A DNA stretch of 64,000 nucleotides. It comes from Myrica gale. Taxonomy: Eukaryota; Streptophyta; Magnoliopsida; Fagales; Myricaceae. The stretch is from positions 9,806,001 through 9,870,000 of the forward strand of contig OZ005604.1 in assembly GCA_963930655.1 (NCBI GenBank). Reading direction: 5' to 3'. Below the pieces are notes generated by a model. That model searched no databases. It was not told the DNA's origin and worked only from the letters and a program-made list of their open reading frames with translations. The translations under genes were made by a program, and so were the position numbers. Below, in pieces: positions 34,601 to 45,189 of the stretch (position 1 is its first letter; each line of letters opens with the position of its first letter).

Positions 34601-37026
34601 AATCCTTTTATCCACCAATATCACAATAACATGATTCTTAGTCCCACCTGATAGTCTCGTTGTCTTGAAACTAGGTGAACCAGAAATTGAGAGTAATAAT
34701 ATTTTCGGTAGGTCAGTCAAAAACTTTACCAAGTCCTCTTGAGCCAATCCCCCAAGGCCAATTCTGCCAACCCATCCTCCTGAACTCTTCACCCATTGGT
34801 TCGGCTACTTCTTTCAACCAAAGGTTTGGAACTTCACATATATATTCATTGTTTCACTTCTCCTAACAATGATAACCGAAGACTCTCTATCTCTTGTCCT
34901 TCATCTGATTTGGACTAATTTGGTGAAAAGGAATGGAGGGTTTATGACCAACGCTTTTCATACACAACCTTCCTATTTATATACACTCTTGACACTTTGC
35001 TAGGCCAAAAGATGCATCAAGAGTGGTAAAATTAAGCAATTTGACAAGTGGTTTTAATCCATCCATATATGGACCCTAAACCAATTTAACTTGTATCTCT
35101 ATGATAATTTTCTACAACAGTAATAGATCTTCACTTACCAAAAAACAAACAGTAAAATAGATTTCAATTTTCAACTGAGTTTCTAAACTCCCAGTGTTGA
35201 TTTCTACCTTAACCTTGTAAGAGCCTCCACAGTGTCAATATAGGCAACTAGGGCTGAGTAACGGTGATGTAGGTGCTGGTTTGGCCAAAACCGGCACCAG
35301 CACCGTTAATGCCGATGAGCAGAATTTAATATCGGCACCGGTTGGATACAAAACCAATCTTTGCCAGTGACGGTTACACAGTAACTGGCACACCGTGTAA
35401 CTTTCAAAATTTTCAAAAAAAACAACCAAATCTTCCGCAGATCAAATTTGCAACTTTCAAACTTCCACAAATTTTTCACAGAGAAACTTCCAAACTTTTA
35501 CAAATTTTCCAGCAACTTTCAAATTTTCAAAAGACGAAAAACAAAGTAAAGCATGACAAACAAGATCAAAAGATTCAAAATCAATCCTGATGAAGTCTCA
35601 ATCGCAACTTTCAAATTTTCAATGCCTCAAAGTCGTATGCTCCAAAGTCCAAACCTGCAACCACCAACGCATTCTAGGCGAAGAAAAGACGAGATAAGCG
35701 TGAAAAATTGAAATAATTCATTGAGAATGAAAGAAAACGAGATGAAAACGTTCGGGATGAAATAAAAAAGACATTCGTTGAGAACTTGAGATTAAATAAT
35801 TATCCCACATCTAATGACGACTATGGCTGCAGACGGCAATTAGCGGCTTCTGGGTGGGGGAGAGAGAGAGTAGAGAGAGAGAGATTCTGGGAGAGGAGGG
35901 CGACAAGAATGGGGAGTGGGGACTCGGGAAGGGGGGGAAAGGGAAAGGTTAGGGGACTTAAGTTAGCCGCTACCGTCACCATTACACTACTACTGGCACT
36001 GGTAAGCACCGGTTGGGCGCTTACCGGTGTCTGTGCCGATGACGGTAAAACTGGCACCAGTGGCATCCATGAACACCGCTATAGGCAACTAGTTCACCTG
36101 ACTTGTAGCATCCTCACAAATGCCTCACACTTATAAAAACCCTCAAACTCTGCTAAATTATGAAATGGGACCATCAGTATATGTTATCTTGCAGGGGATG
36201 GATTGGAGTTAAAAAATTAATTTGGTTTATATACCCGGCCATAGGGATTTTCCCCATCAAACTGGGAAAAAAAATCTAACATGAGAGTTATGGTATGTAA
36301 TCCACCGTGATGATGTTTCTTCTTCTTCTTCAATATCTGATTCAGAAATCACCAGAGCTTTAGTGCTTTCTGCAATATGATTCATTTTTTTTATAAGTAC
36401 AATCTGATTCATTTTCTGAGCTACCTCATCAAAAAAGTCCTGGTTGATTCTTTTGTGCTGCTATGATCCATACACATGCCTTTCAGCTCCACAAGTCTTC
36501 TCGAAAAAACTCCACAATCATTTCAACCTTGACAGAGCCATCTTGAAACACAGAACCCCCCCCCCCCCCCCGCGGACCCTGCCCCCTTTTATCACTATCC
36601 ATTGAGATTAACATTTTAACCGTTAGATGAACAAAAGATCCACATTTTCTCCTGTATTATTCTTCCTAATTATCCGTGACGCTGCTTTGATACTGAAACT
36701 TGATCGTTAAATTCTGGATCAAGATGAAAATTGAAAAGGACCTATCACATTTCAGGATTGCTGAATACCTAAACGGACTCGGGATCATCAGTGTGAAGAC
36801 TATGCAATACTGCACATTATTATTCGCCAGCCGCTTCAAAGCGGAGCTAATAAAAAAAGATTAAGTATTCCTAATTCATACGCTTATAAACACAAAGACA
36901 CACATAGAGACAATTGTGGATAGAGAAAGAAAGGGAGCGGTGTACCCGTCGCCTGAAAGTGTTGAAGCTGCATTTGCAGACGTCACAGCGCGCTGACTCC
37001 TGGGAAGGGGGAGGCTCCAAAGACAT
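28678..37026 (-). CDS. FYVE zinc finger plus ankyrin-repeat protein, ten exons, exon 4 broken
   Basis: Exons with GT-AG borders: 36946-37026, 32707-32763, 32549-32616, 30597-30807, 30424-30521, 30060-30117, 29905-29964, 29791-29841, 29539-29617, 28678-28769. Exon 1 starts MSLEPPPSQESARCDVCKC. Exons 1-3 form a FYVE-type finger with FRRR|HHCRRCGRTLC and VRVCTDCY, which in known proteins binds phosphatidylinositol 3-phosphate on endosomes. Exon 4 holds SECKCRMPLCIC. Exons 7-10 are ankyrin repeats (EAIKNGDTSAVKKLLSE, GVDANYRDKQGLSLLHL, NQTDIVFILMECGASMNHKN, GETPLDCAPATLQYKMRKK) ending in TGA at 28678. The layout matches a plant FYVE/ankyrin family often labelled VPS27-like, so a role in endosomal sorting is inferred. 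Exon 4 carries two frameshifts and a stop; all other exons are clean. Either the locus is an early pseudogene or exons 4-5 are skipped, which keeps the frame and would give about 181 residues. Confidence 0.85.
29756..29774. repeat. (GA)n microsatellite in an intron
   Basis: It lies about 17 bp inside the intron next to the donor of the 29791-29841 exon. Confidence 0.9.
30597..30807 (-). pseudogene. Disrupted exon 4 of the FYVE/ankyrin gene
   Basis: Read in the frame set by exon 3 it gives RSGKDNPQASSDGVDRATDS and then a stop. Homology continues in a second frame (VSKLGIDGG) and then in a third (YEDLTAGPPAEHGSVSVI). The third frame meets TAA inside CIC*APAP before the donor at 30597. At least two indels and one nonsense change are needed to explain this. 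Exon 3 ends in phase 2, and exon 5 also ends in phase 2. Confidence 0.85.
33376..34075 (-). mobile_element. LINE (L1-type) 3' end, 5'-truncated
   Basis: The minus strand encodes the C-terminal zf-RVT region of plant LINE reverse transcriptases: WCYLCKCDGESVEHILLHC with Cys/His spacing, then IPTCIWWNLWRERNGRCFEG. A stop and a frame break show decay. The 3' end near 33376 reads into an A-rich tail, seen as ttttttttatataagg on the plus strand. It lies in the first intron of the FYVE/ankyrin gene, in the same sense. TSDs were not identified. Confidence 0.82.
34076..35240. other. Rest of intron 1, no element resolved
   Basis: Three short segments share an aaggtt/gatccaac-type word with 32950-33060. 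A gag-pol-like reading was looked for and not found. The ORFs here are short and unsupported. Confidence 0.4.
35249..36081. mobile_element. Non-autonomous hAT element in intron 1
   Basis: The left end is tagggctgagtaacgg; the right end on the other strand is tagcggtgttcatgg. The TSD taggcaac (8 bp) is perfect at 35241-35248 and 36082-36089. The ends are rich in ggcacc/ggtgcc words. The ORFs at 35786-36136 lie wholly inside and are not host genes. Confidence 0.85.
36556..36571. repeat. 16-nt cytosine homopolymer
   Basis: The run of C is followed by gcggaccctgcccccttttatc. It could mark a TE edge or an assembly-sensitive site; nothing else is seen. Confidence 0.9.
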
Positions 37027-39989
37027 ACTTTCCGACTCCTTTCCAACCCTCGCTGATTCTTTACTTTTCTTTCTCTGTGCTCAGCTCGAACTGATCTCTA
37101 TCTTGCACAATCCTCAATTAATATATTCATCCCGACCCTCCCACAAAGGCACGCTCGTTTCTCTCCTGATCATAATTCATATTATGCTGACGAAGAAAAG
37201 CCGAATAGGTTCCAAAAGAAAAAAAAAAAAAAAAAAAAAACACGAAGCTATAAATACCATATTCGGATTTTAGGCGACCCGCTCTGTTCGAAATCTCCAT
37301 TTTGACCTTCCTTTTTAACCGTCTATTTCTTTGCACTTTGTAATTAGCCATTTTTTAAAAAAATTGCACAGTCTAAACATCTTGCTGTCAAAGACTCAAA
37401 CTATCGATAGAACACATACACACGTGTTAAAATTTGCCCCTTAATATTGTCTCATGTACTAAAAGAGTGGGAGAAATGATGGAAAGAAATATGTCCTAAA
37501 AATTATTTATCTAGATAATTGTTTATTTAGATATCATGTGTTTATATTTATTTATTAGGTAATACGTTGTTACATAAGATGTTACATAGTTATTATTGAG
37601 TGACATTGTATAAAAATCATGTCAATAATTAATGAATCAAAAGTGGGGAGTATAATTTTTCGGTTCTTTGTTTACTTGATATTTTGTTCTAGATCAAGGT
37701 ACATATTTATGTACAATAGATCTATACTCTTTGTGCCTCTATTAAATAAGATTATGTACTTAATCATTGAGGTGATGACCTTAAGCAAACAAGTGAGTGT
37801 ACTGTAAGAGTACATGCACTGAACGACATCAAATATGGATATCTTCTGGTCATTGATGTTGAGAAGGTATTCAACACAATTTGTTTATGATATCCTTAGA
37901 CCTGAGAGGTTTATGCAGGTTTGTTTATTATGTATTTATATTTTGATCGAGTCATTTGGTGATGATCTTTCCAAGTCAAATATTCTAGACAACGTTAGAT
38001 CTTGTAAATGACGAATGAGTTTGTATAAATACTCAATAAAGAATCCACCAGTCTTTTTGTGAGATAGTATATTCAAGTGTATTTGTATAGAGTTTGACTT
38101 GAGAAAAAAATCTTTAGCTAGAGGAATTATGTAAAATGTTCTTCGAAATTAATATAAAATATATATTTATTTGTGAAATTGTTTTGAAAACAATTTGAGA
38201 GTCCAACGGATTACAGATTATAAAATTAAGAATTAAATGAGTTAGAAATTTTATCAATGATAATATTTCGGTCTTATTAGCTCATATGGAATATACTATG
38301 GTGGAATAATAAATAAATGAATATAATTGTTAGCAAAAGAAATTTCACAAATCAATCCCAAATTCTTATAGGTAAATTGTATATGTTGATGGACATAATT
38401 ACAATTTGTAGATAACCTAAAATTCGGAAAAAAAAATATAAGAGAGTTAATAGAAAAAATGTTTTTACATGTGATCCTACAACTGATGTCTGAAATCCCT
38501 AACGATCTCACGCACTATCTATCACAGCTAGAGTTTCATTTAAAATGATAGCTATGAGATAGTCTATCTTAATCGTCATATTAGAGTTGACCATCAGAAC
38601 TCAGAAAACTCTATGACGGCTGTGAGCATGGAAAGGAAGGAGGCAGAACATTTGTGCTGTTATTGTGGAATCCTTAAGATTGTGAGATCGACAAGAACCT
38701 GAAGATTATTGAAAAATTCTCGAAGATCAACAAAGAGATTTGATAAGTTAATTTTCCACGTATCAAACTATCAATGATAACAGATTTGTATCATCAACAT
38801 GTAGTTTTTTTTTTTTCTAAGCCAACAGCTAGTTCAGTTAAATGTTTTTTCGTTTTACAAACAAAGACAGTAAGAAGAAAGTTGTCCCAACTATTAGTGT
38901 GATAGTTTGAAAAAAAAGGTATAAAACTAATATATATATAGTCTTATGTCTGACAAGCATCTATGTGTTTTACACTTCTTTATAAAATTATCTTTCTTTT
39001 CTTATTTTCTTCCGTCTTCAAGGCTAATCCTTGTTTACACTTATTTCAAAAGATTAAATAATAATAATAATATCTAGGTCTTACAATTTAGAGGTCAAGA
39101 GTGAGGGAAGAATCCCTCACACCTTACCATTTCAGTGAGGGTATTTATATCGTTTTGTGGATTTACTTAAATTAATTAGGAAATTTTGGTCCTTAATAGT
39201 ATGTTAAATGAGTTATAAGGGTTTAGAAACCGAGAAATAGAGGTCTAAACCTAGGGTCATGTTTGCAAATGAGAATTTTTGTCAATAAATTTTTCAATTT
39301 TTTGGTTTTCACACCCATAATAATTTTCTTATATTTTTATTTTAATTCCAAATTAAAAAAAATCAAAATTTTCAAAATCATCTCTCTCTCCCCCTAATCA
39401 AATTATATCTTTCCATCACAATAAACATAACAAAAATTCACTCAAATCATCTTTCTCTTCACATTTTCATCAACTCTCATAAAATTTTAAAATTTGTCAA
39501 TATCTCTCAAACATATTCAACATTTTCACCACTTTTTCATAATATCCAATTAAAATTCCAGTCTATCTCAATTCTTACATCACCAAAAAAAATATTTAAA
39601 TTCCTAAATGCAAACATGCCCCTTAGTGAATTTAAGCCCCATTTAAAATCAACCAGGAAAGAGGGCAACAGAATACTTTTCAAAATCAGAGAGAAAAAGG
39701 GTAATAAAATCTTTTCTTCCTTACTTTTGTAGCATAATTATTAATTTTTTGTTTTTATGTTGGGTTTTCCTTGCGGATCGACCTTTTAACTTCGGAAATA
39801 ATTTCTTTTAGATGCCAAATAACATCAAATGAGGTGTTATTGATCAAGATTCATAATGTTCAAAGATATTTAATTAAAACAAGCTTTTATACCTTAAGAA
39901 TATCTTAAAAGGATATTATATGGTTTGTTATCATCAAAATCAAATGCAATATGGTTACAATGTAACCTTACGGCTAACATTTGTGTAAT
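37027..39989. other. AT-rich region upstream of the FYVE/ankyrin gene
   Basis: The first 250 bp should hold the leader and promoter of the FYVE/ankyrin gene. A poly-A run lies at about 37219-37240, and tatttatag on the minus strand near 37247-37255 is a weak TATA candidate. The segments 37480-38160 and 38500-38800 resemble LTR-type non-coding DNA but no paired ends were found. Confidence 0.4.
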
Positions 39990-41807
39990 AAAAATTTGGA
40001 GAAGGATGTTTTGAGAGCTTATAGAAGTTTCATAATGAAGTTTTAGGTGTTGGGTGAAGATGCTCATGGGATTGTCGATTTTGCTGAGAAGAATTGGGAT
40101 TGAGGTATAAAGAAGAGTGTGAACAAACCAGAGAAAGAAGAACAAAGAGATGGGGAGAGTTTTCTGAATATTTCCTTGAGATATTTTATTAGCTTTGTAA
40201 CCAATCATCTTACATAATAACAATGATCTGTTGTTTATATACATGATAACTAACAAAACTAATCAACAGAACTAAACAAAATTCGTTTTTCCAGCGAAGC
40301 TAACCATCTAGAAGCTAGTTAGCTCTAATACTCCCCCTCAAGACGGAGCATGAATGCCTATCTTGGAAATAAGAAACTGGAACTAAGACTTGCCGAGAGC
40401 CTTTGTGAAGATGTCTGCCAATTGATGAGCAGAAGTAATATAAAAAGTAGCAATGATACCCTTAGCTAGTTGTTCATGAATGAAATGACAATTAACTTCT
40501 ACATGCATAATGTGAATATTATGAACAAGATTGGCAGCTAAAGAAAAGGAGGCTTTGTTGTCACAGTACAAAGAGGTAGGTGAAGTGTGAGATATGCAGT
40601 GATCGTGAAGAATTTGTAATAACCAAATGACCACAACTAGTAGAGGCAAGTGCATGGTATTTAGCTTCAGCTGAACTTTTTGGCACAAGAGTTTGCTTCA
40701 TAGAACTATATGAAACTAGAGAATCACTAATAAAAAGACAAAATCCTATAATGGAGCGTCTGCTGTCAATGCAAGCAGCCCAACTAGAATCACAAAAGCC
40801 TTTCAACTGAGTAGAGGATGAAGCTAGAAAATTAAGACCTTAAGCAAGGGTGCCTATAATGTAATGAAGAACACGATATGCAATATTCATGTGAGACTTA
40901 CAAGTTTTGTCCATAAATTGAGCCAAAGTAATGACTGAATAAGATAAGTCTAGTCTAGTAATGGTAAGAAACAACAAACGGCCAATGAGCCTACGATACT
41001 AAGAAGCATCCTCTAAAAGATCACCATCATCCTTTGTCAACTTAAGTTTGGAATCCATTGGAAAAAGTACAAGTATACAACAAAGATAACCACTGTCCTC
41101 TAAGACTTCCAATGCATATTTTCTTTGACTTAAAGAAATACCAGCAGTAATGCGAGCAATCTCTAATCCTAGAAAGTATTTTAATTGGCCTAAGTCCTTT
41201 ATCTTAAACCAATAATGTAGATAAGACTTCACTTGTTAAACATATACCATATCATTGGAAGCAATCAGAACATCATCAACATAGAACAAAAGAGCAGTGA
41301 AAGAAGTACCTTGGGCTTTAGTAAACAAATTGTAATTAGCTTTGGATTGCTCATAACCAAGCGATAACTGAGTAAAAGATACTTTTTGAAACCATTGACG
41401 GCTAGCTTGCTTTAATCCATATGAGTATTTAAGCAATTTACAAACTTTGTGCTACCCCTCTGCAAACCCGGGTGGTATCACCATGTATACTTCTTCCTCT
41501 ACATCACCATGCAATAGTGTATTATTAACATCAAGTTGCTCCAAAAACTAATTGTTACTTACAAGAAATGCTAATAAAGAACGGATTGTTGTCATGGGAG
41601 AGAATGTTTCAACACAATCAATTCCCTCTCTGTGTAAATCTTTTTACTACAAGTCTTGCCTTGTACCTTTCAACAGTACTATCAGCTTTATACTACACAT
41701 AATATACCCATTTACAACCAATTTCCTTTTTATCAAGAGGCAAATATGTAACAACCCAAGTTTTGTTATTTTCAAGAGTTTGTATTTTAGCATTCATGGC
41801 CTCTTGC

Positions 41808-42837
41808 CAGGGGCGTCTCTAAGCATAGGCAGCCTAGGCGGGTTGCCTAAGGCCCCCAAAATAGGAAGGTCCCTAACTTCCTAAGTTACTTAATATTTAA
41901 TAGGCCCCCAATGTATGTTTAATATTTTAACTTAACAAAATAAAAATAAGTCTCAAAATCTACTTTAAACTTTTTGAAATTCTAGTCAAATGCAAAGAAA
42001 TGCATAATTCAAAATTTCAAAAAAGACTGTTGGACTTCCAAGTTCTCCTTATTTTCTATTTCATATCCTTCATTCTTTCTAACCAACTTCTCAACTTTTT
42101 AACTTAAAATATCATGTTACATTCTCAACATCGTAGGCATGTAGCCTTCTTCCTCCTCATAGGCTCTCACAAACTCAGAGCCGCTATTATTCTAACTTTG
42201 TATCTTTTAAACTTTACACTTTAGTTTTATACTTTTATTTTATATTTGTTGTAGTTATCATTATTTTATTTCAAGAGAATTGAGATTTGAAATTAAGCTG
42301 AGTTCTATATAGTTTTATTTTAAGTTTTTGATTGTATGAGATATCTAACATGTCTAATAGAAAATATAAATCTGAATTTGAAAAGCTAAAAGAACTGAAA
42401 AATTAATTTGTCCTCAAAAAGGATCTCTTAAATACAAATTTTAATAAATAATTTTGCATTTCAAAAAGCAATAATATTAATTTTTAACTAAAATTCATTT
42501 ATATTTTATATTTGGGATAAATGCAAAATTGGTCCTTGTGCTATACGTAAAAATCGATTTAGTCCCTGTGATATGAAAAGCATTGATTTAGTCCTTGTGA
42601 TTTCATAAAGTGATAAAATCAGTCCTTGATGGAGGACCAATAACAAACAAAAATAGAATCATAGGGACTAAATCGATGATTTTCATATCACAGAGACTAA
42701 ATCGATTTTTACGTATAGCACAGGGACTAATTTTTCATTTATCCCTTTATATTTTAATATAATATTTTATAATTTATTACAAAATGCCTATTTTTATGAG
42801 TTTCGCTAAGGCCCCATTTATCTTAGATACGGCCTTG
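41808..42837. mobile_element. Non-autonomous hAT element inside copia RT
   Basis: TIRs caggggcgtctctaag (left) and caaggccgtatctaag (right, other strand) match at 13 of 16 positions. The TSD cctcttgc is perfect at 41800-41807 and 42838-42845. The copia RT reading continues across the empty site. No transposase is encoded. It carries the MITE at 42524-42745. Confidence 0.93.
42524..42745. mobile_element. Foldback MITE of MULE type, copy 2, nested in hAT
   Basis: The arms gggataaatgcaaaattggtcc and, on the other strand, gggataaatgaaaaattagtcc extend over nearly the whole 222 bp. The TSD tttatattt is perfect at 42515-42523 and 42746-42754. It shares its ends with the MITE at 28183-28415. Confidence 0.9.
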
Positions 42838-43654
42838 CCTCTTGCAATTTAGGATCTAAGGCAGCTTGTTTATAAGATTTTGGTTCAAGGTGAGTAGTAA
42901 TAGTGAAACTAAAGGCTCTATGTGAAGGAAAAAAACAATGATAAGAGAGATACCTTGATATAGCAAAGGCCGAACCAGATTCCTACTGCAATGAATCCAA
43001 AGGTAGTTGATGTAGAACAAAAGATTAAACCATTTTGCAATGGTAATCCTCCAAATAAGAAACAGGATGTTTGGAACGAGTAGATCTTAAAGGAGGGACA
43101 ATGACCCAGGTCATGTTGAGTTAGACTGCTAGCACTAGAAGCCGGTATATGTGTAGCACCAGAAGACTCAACGTGATAAGAATAATCATTAACAAAAGTG
43201 AAACTGAGGCGAGTTTGCTGACAGATATTAAATTGAAAGTAAAAGAGGACACACAAAGAACATGGTGTAATATCAAAGCAACATAAAATTTGAGCATATT
43301 GGTCATTTGGTAAACTAACCATAGCATTAACAGAGGTGATAATGGTTGAGAATGGAGAGAGAGAACAAACCATGTGATCTATAGCTCCACTATCGACTAT
43401 TCATGTATTTGGAGAATTGAAATGAGTAAATGAATTAGAAGAATGAAGGCAGTGTGCTATTTGAGAACTAAAAGAATGGATGTTAGAAAGGCTACCTGCC
43501 ATGTTGATATAGCTGGAAGGCTGAGTGACATCAAATAGTGAAGAGGTACCTATGGGAGAATCGGGTTTGATTTGTGTCTTGAGGAGAGATGTGAGCTGCT
43601 GAAGTTGCTCTTAAGAAATTGCAAAACATGAGCTGTTAATAGAATCTGCGACTC

Positions 43655-44800
43655 ACTCTAAAATGAGTAGCATAAAGGTTATCCCTAGTATAGGAGTTAT
43701 GTCATGTAATAAATACCCCAAAAGGCCAGATCATCTCTTAAGGAAAAATAGACTACTTTTAAACTCGCATAAAAACAAAGAGAATATAAAAAACATTTAC
43801 TGAATACAAGTCAGATTCATATTTTTGGATTGTGGAGAGTTTGTAACGGAGTTAAAACAACATAAAACATAAAGTAAGAATATAACATGTATTAAACTAA
43901 TGACAAAATAAGTAACGGTAAGTAAATGACAAGGAAAAAAAGAGAGCACAAGATGCTTGGATTAAATAGTATCGTCTTATTACAACCAAAGATTCAAGTT
44001 AAAAGAAAAAAAATAAGAACATAATCCAAAATTGAAATAGAAATTACAGGAAATTAAAAAATGAGAAACTTGAATCTAAATCCTAGGAATTGAAATACAA
44101 GACATTCAAATAATACAGCATAAAAGAAACTAATCTAGAAACTGAAAAATAAAACTTGATGCTGGAAACCATAAGAAAAGAGAACAACAAAGAGAGAGAA
44201 AATGATATTCGGCCAAAGTAGGAAACTGGAGACAAGAGAAAGAGAGAAAAGGTGAGCAGTGGAGAGATAAGAGAGTAACGCATAGAGTAGAGAGAGAGTA
44301 AGGTTTTGGGCGAAGAGAAAGATTAATGGAAGAAAGAGAAAAAAAAGAGAGAGACGATAGAGAGAGAGGTGTGGCTGAAAAATAAATAGAGAATGAGGGA
44401 AATTAAGGTTTGATTGGCTAAGAGATGAGAGAAAAAAAGGATAGAGGATAGAGAGAAAAATGAGTTACGGCTAAGTTAAAACAAATGAAAGAAAAAATAG
44501 GGAAAGAAAAGGTGGTGAGCTGCAAAGAGGTGAGAGAAAAATAAAAAGAGAGAGGAGAGAGAAAAAAAGTTCTGGAAAAATAAAATAAAGAGATAGAAAG
44601 AGTGATTTGGCTGAAAGGAAAAAAGAGAAAGAAAATAGGCGGAACAATCGGACAAGTAGAGAAGAAAAAAGGAGAGAGGGAGAAAATAGGAAAAATGAGC
44701 TAGATTAGATAACGTAGGGCGGAGAAGAATAAGACGTAGGGTTTGCTAGAATAAATAGAAAGGAGAGTGAAAAGAGATGGAAGGTTGAGATTTAAGTGTC
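43655..44800 (-). mobile_element. Athila-type LTR copy (minus), inserted in copia gag/pol junction
   Basis: The segment 43655-44190 is the reverse complement of the LTR pieces 47570-48013 plus 55574-55675. It ends, in element sense, ACTCATTTTAGAGTGAGTC like the plus copy. It shows no MULE, so it serves as an empty-site reference. The part 44150-44760 is purine-rich. The far boundary is not resolved (44.8-45.2 kb). Confidence 0.7.
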
Positions 44801-45189
44801 TCTCATTTGTTCATAGAATTACAACATTGCTATTAATGAATCCCTCTTGCTCTGTCATATGTCCAAGTAAATTGCACTTGTTCTCTGTGAGTCTAGAAAG
44901 AAATTAATTTTATCACCCTGCACAAAATGCTTAATTAGTTCATGACATTATATGATGAAGTAAATTCATAAAACAATTAAAATGCCAATAATTATAGTGC
45001 AAATGATTCAAATAATGATTTTAAAATGTATCTAGACATGATATGACTTAAGTACAGACAAGATAAAGATGGAGAAAAATTATATGTTCAATAAATTAAA
45101 TCTAGAGTCATATAAATTCAACAATTAAGTTCACAACTTAGATTTATGCCTCTCAACCATCTTTCCATCTAATACTAATATTTAAAATA

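Larger units (their letters stand above)
40383..43620 (-). pseudogene. Copia pol remnant: protease, RT and RNase H, no integrase core
   Basis: Protease reads IVDSGAIDHMV near 43370-43400. The reading then passes directly into the linker before RT (HPVSYLEDYHC near 43050), so the whole integrase core is lost. RT pieces include [28 protein letters not shown] and [12 protein letters not shown]. RNase H pieces include CDSSWAACIDSRRSI, SSAEAKYHALAST and the final HQLADIFTKAL. Numerous stops and frame breaks occur, and the hAT element is inserted in RT at 41808. Confidence 0.87.

Noticed and set aside
35786..36136. 116-codon ORF with Gly/Arg-rich start
   Set aside because: It lies inside the hAT element bounded by the taggcaac TSD and has no known domain.
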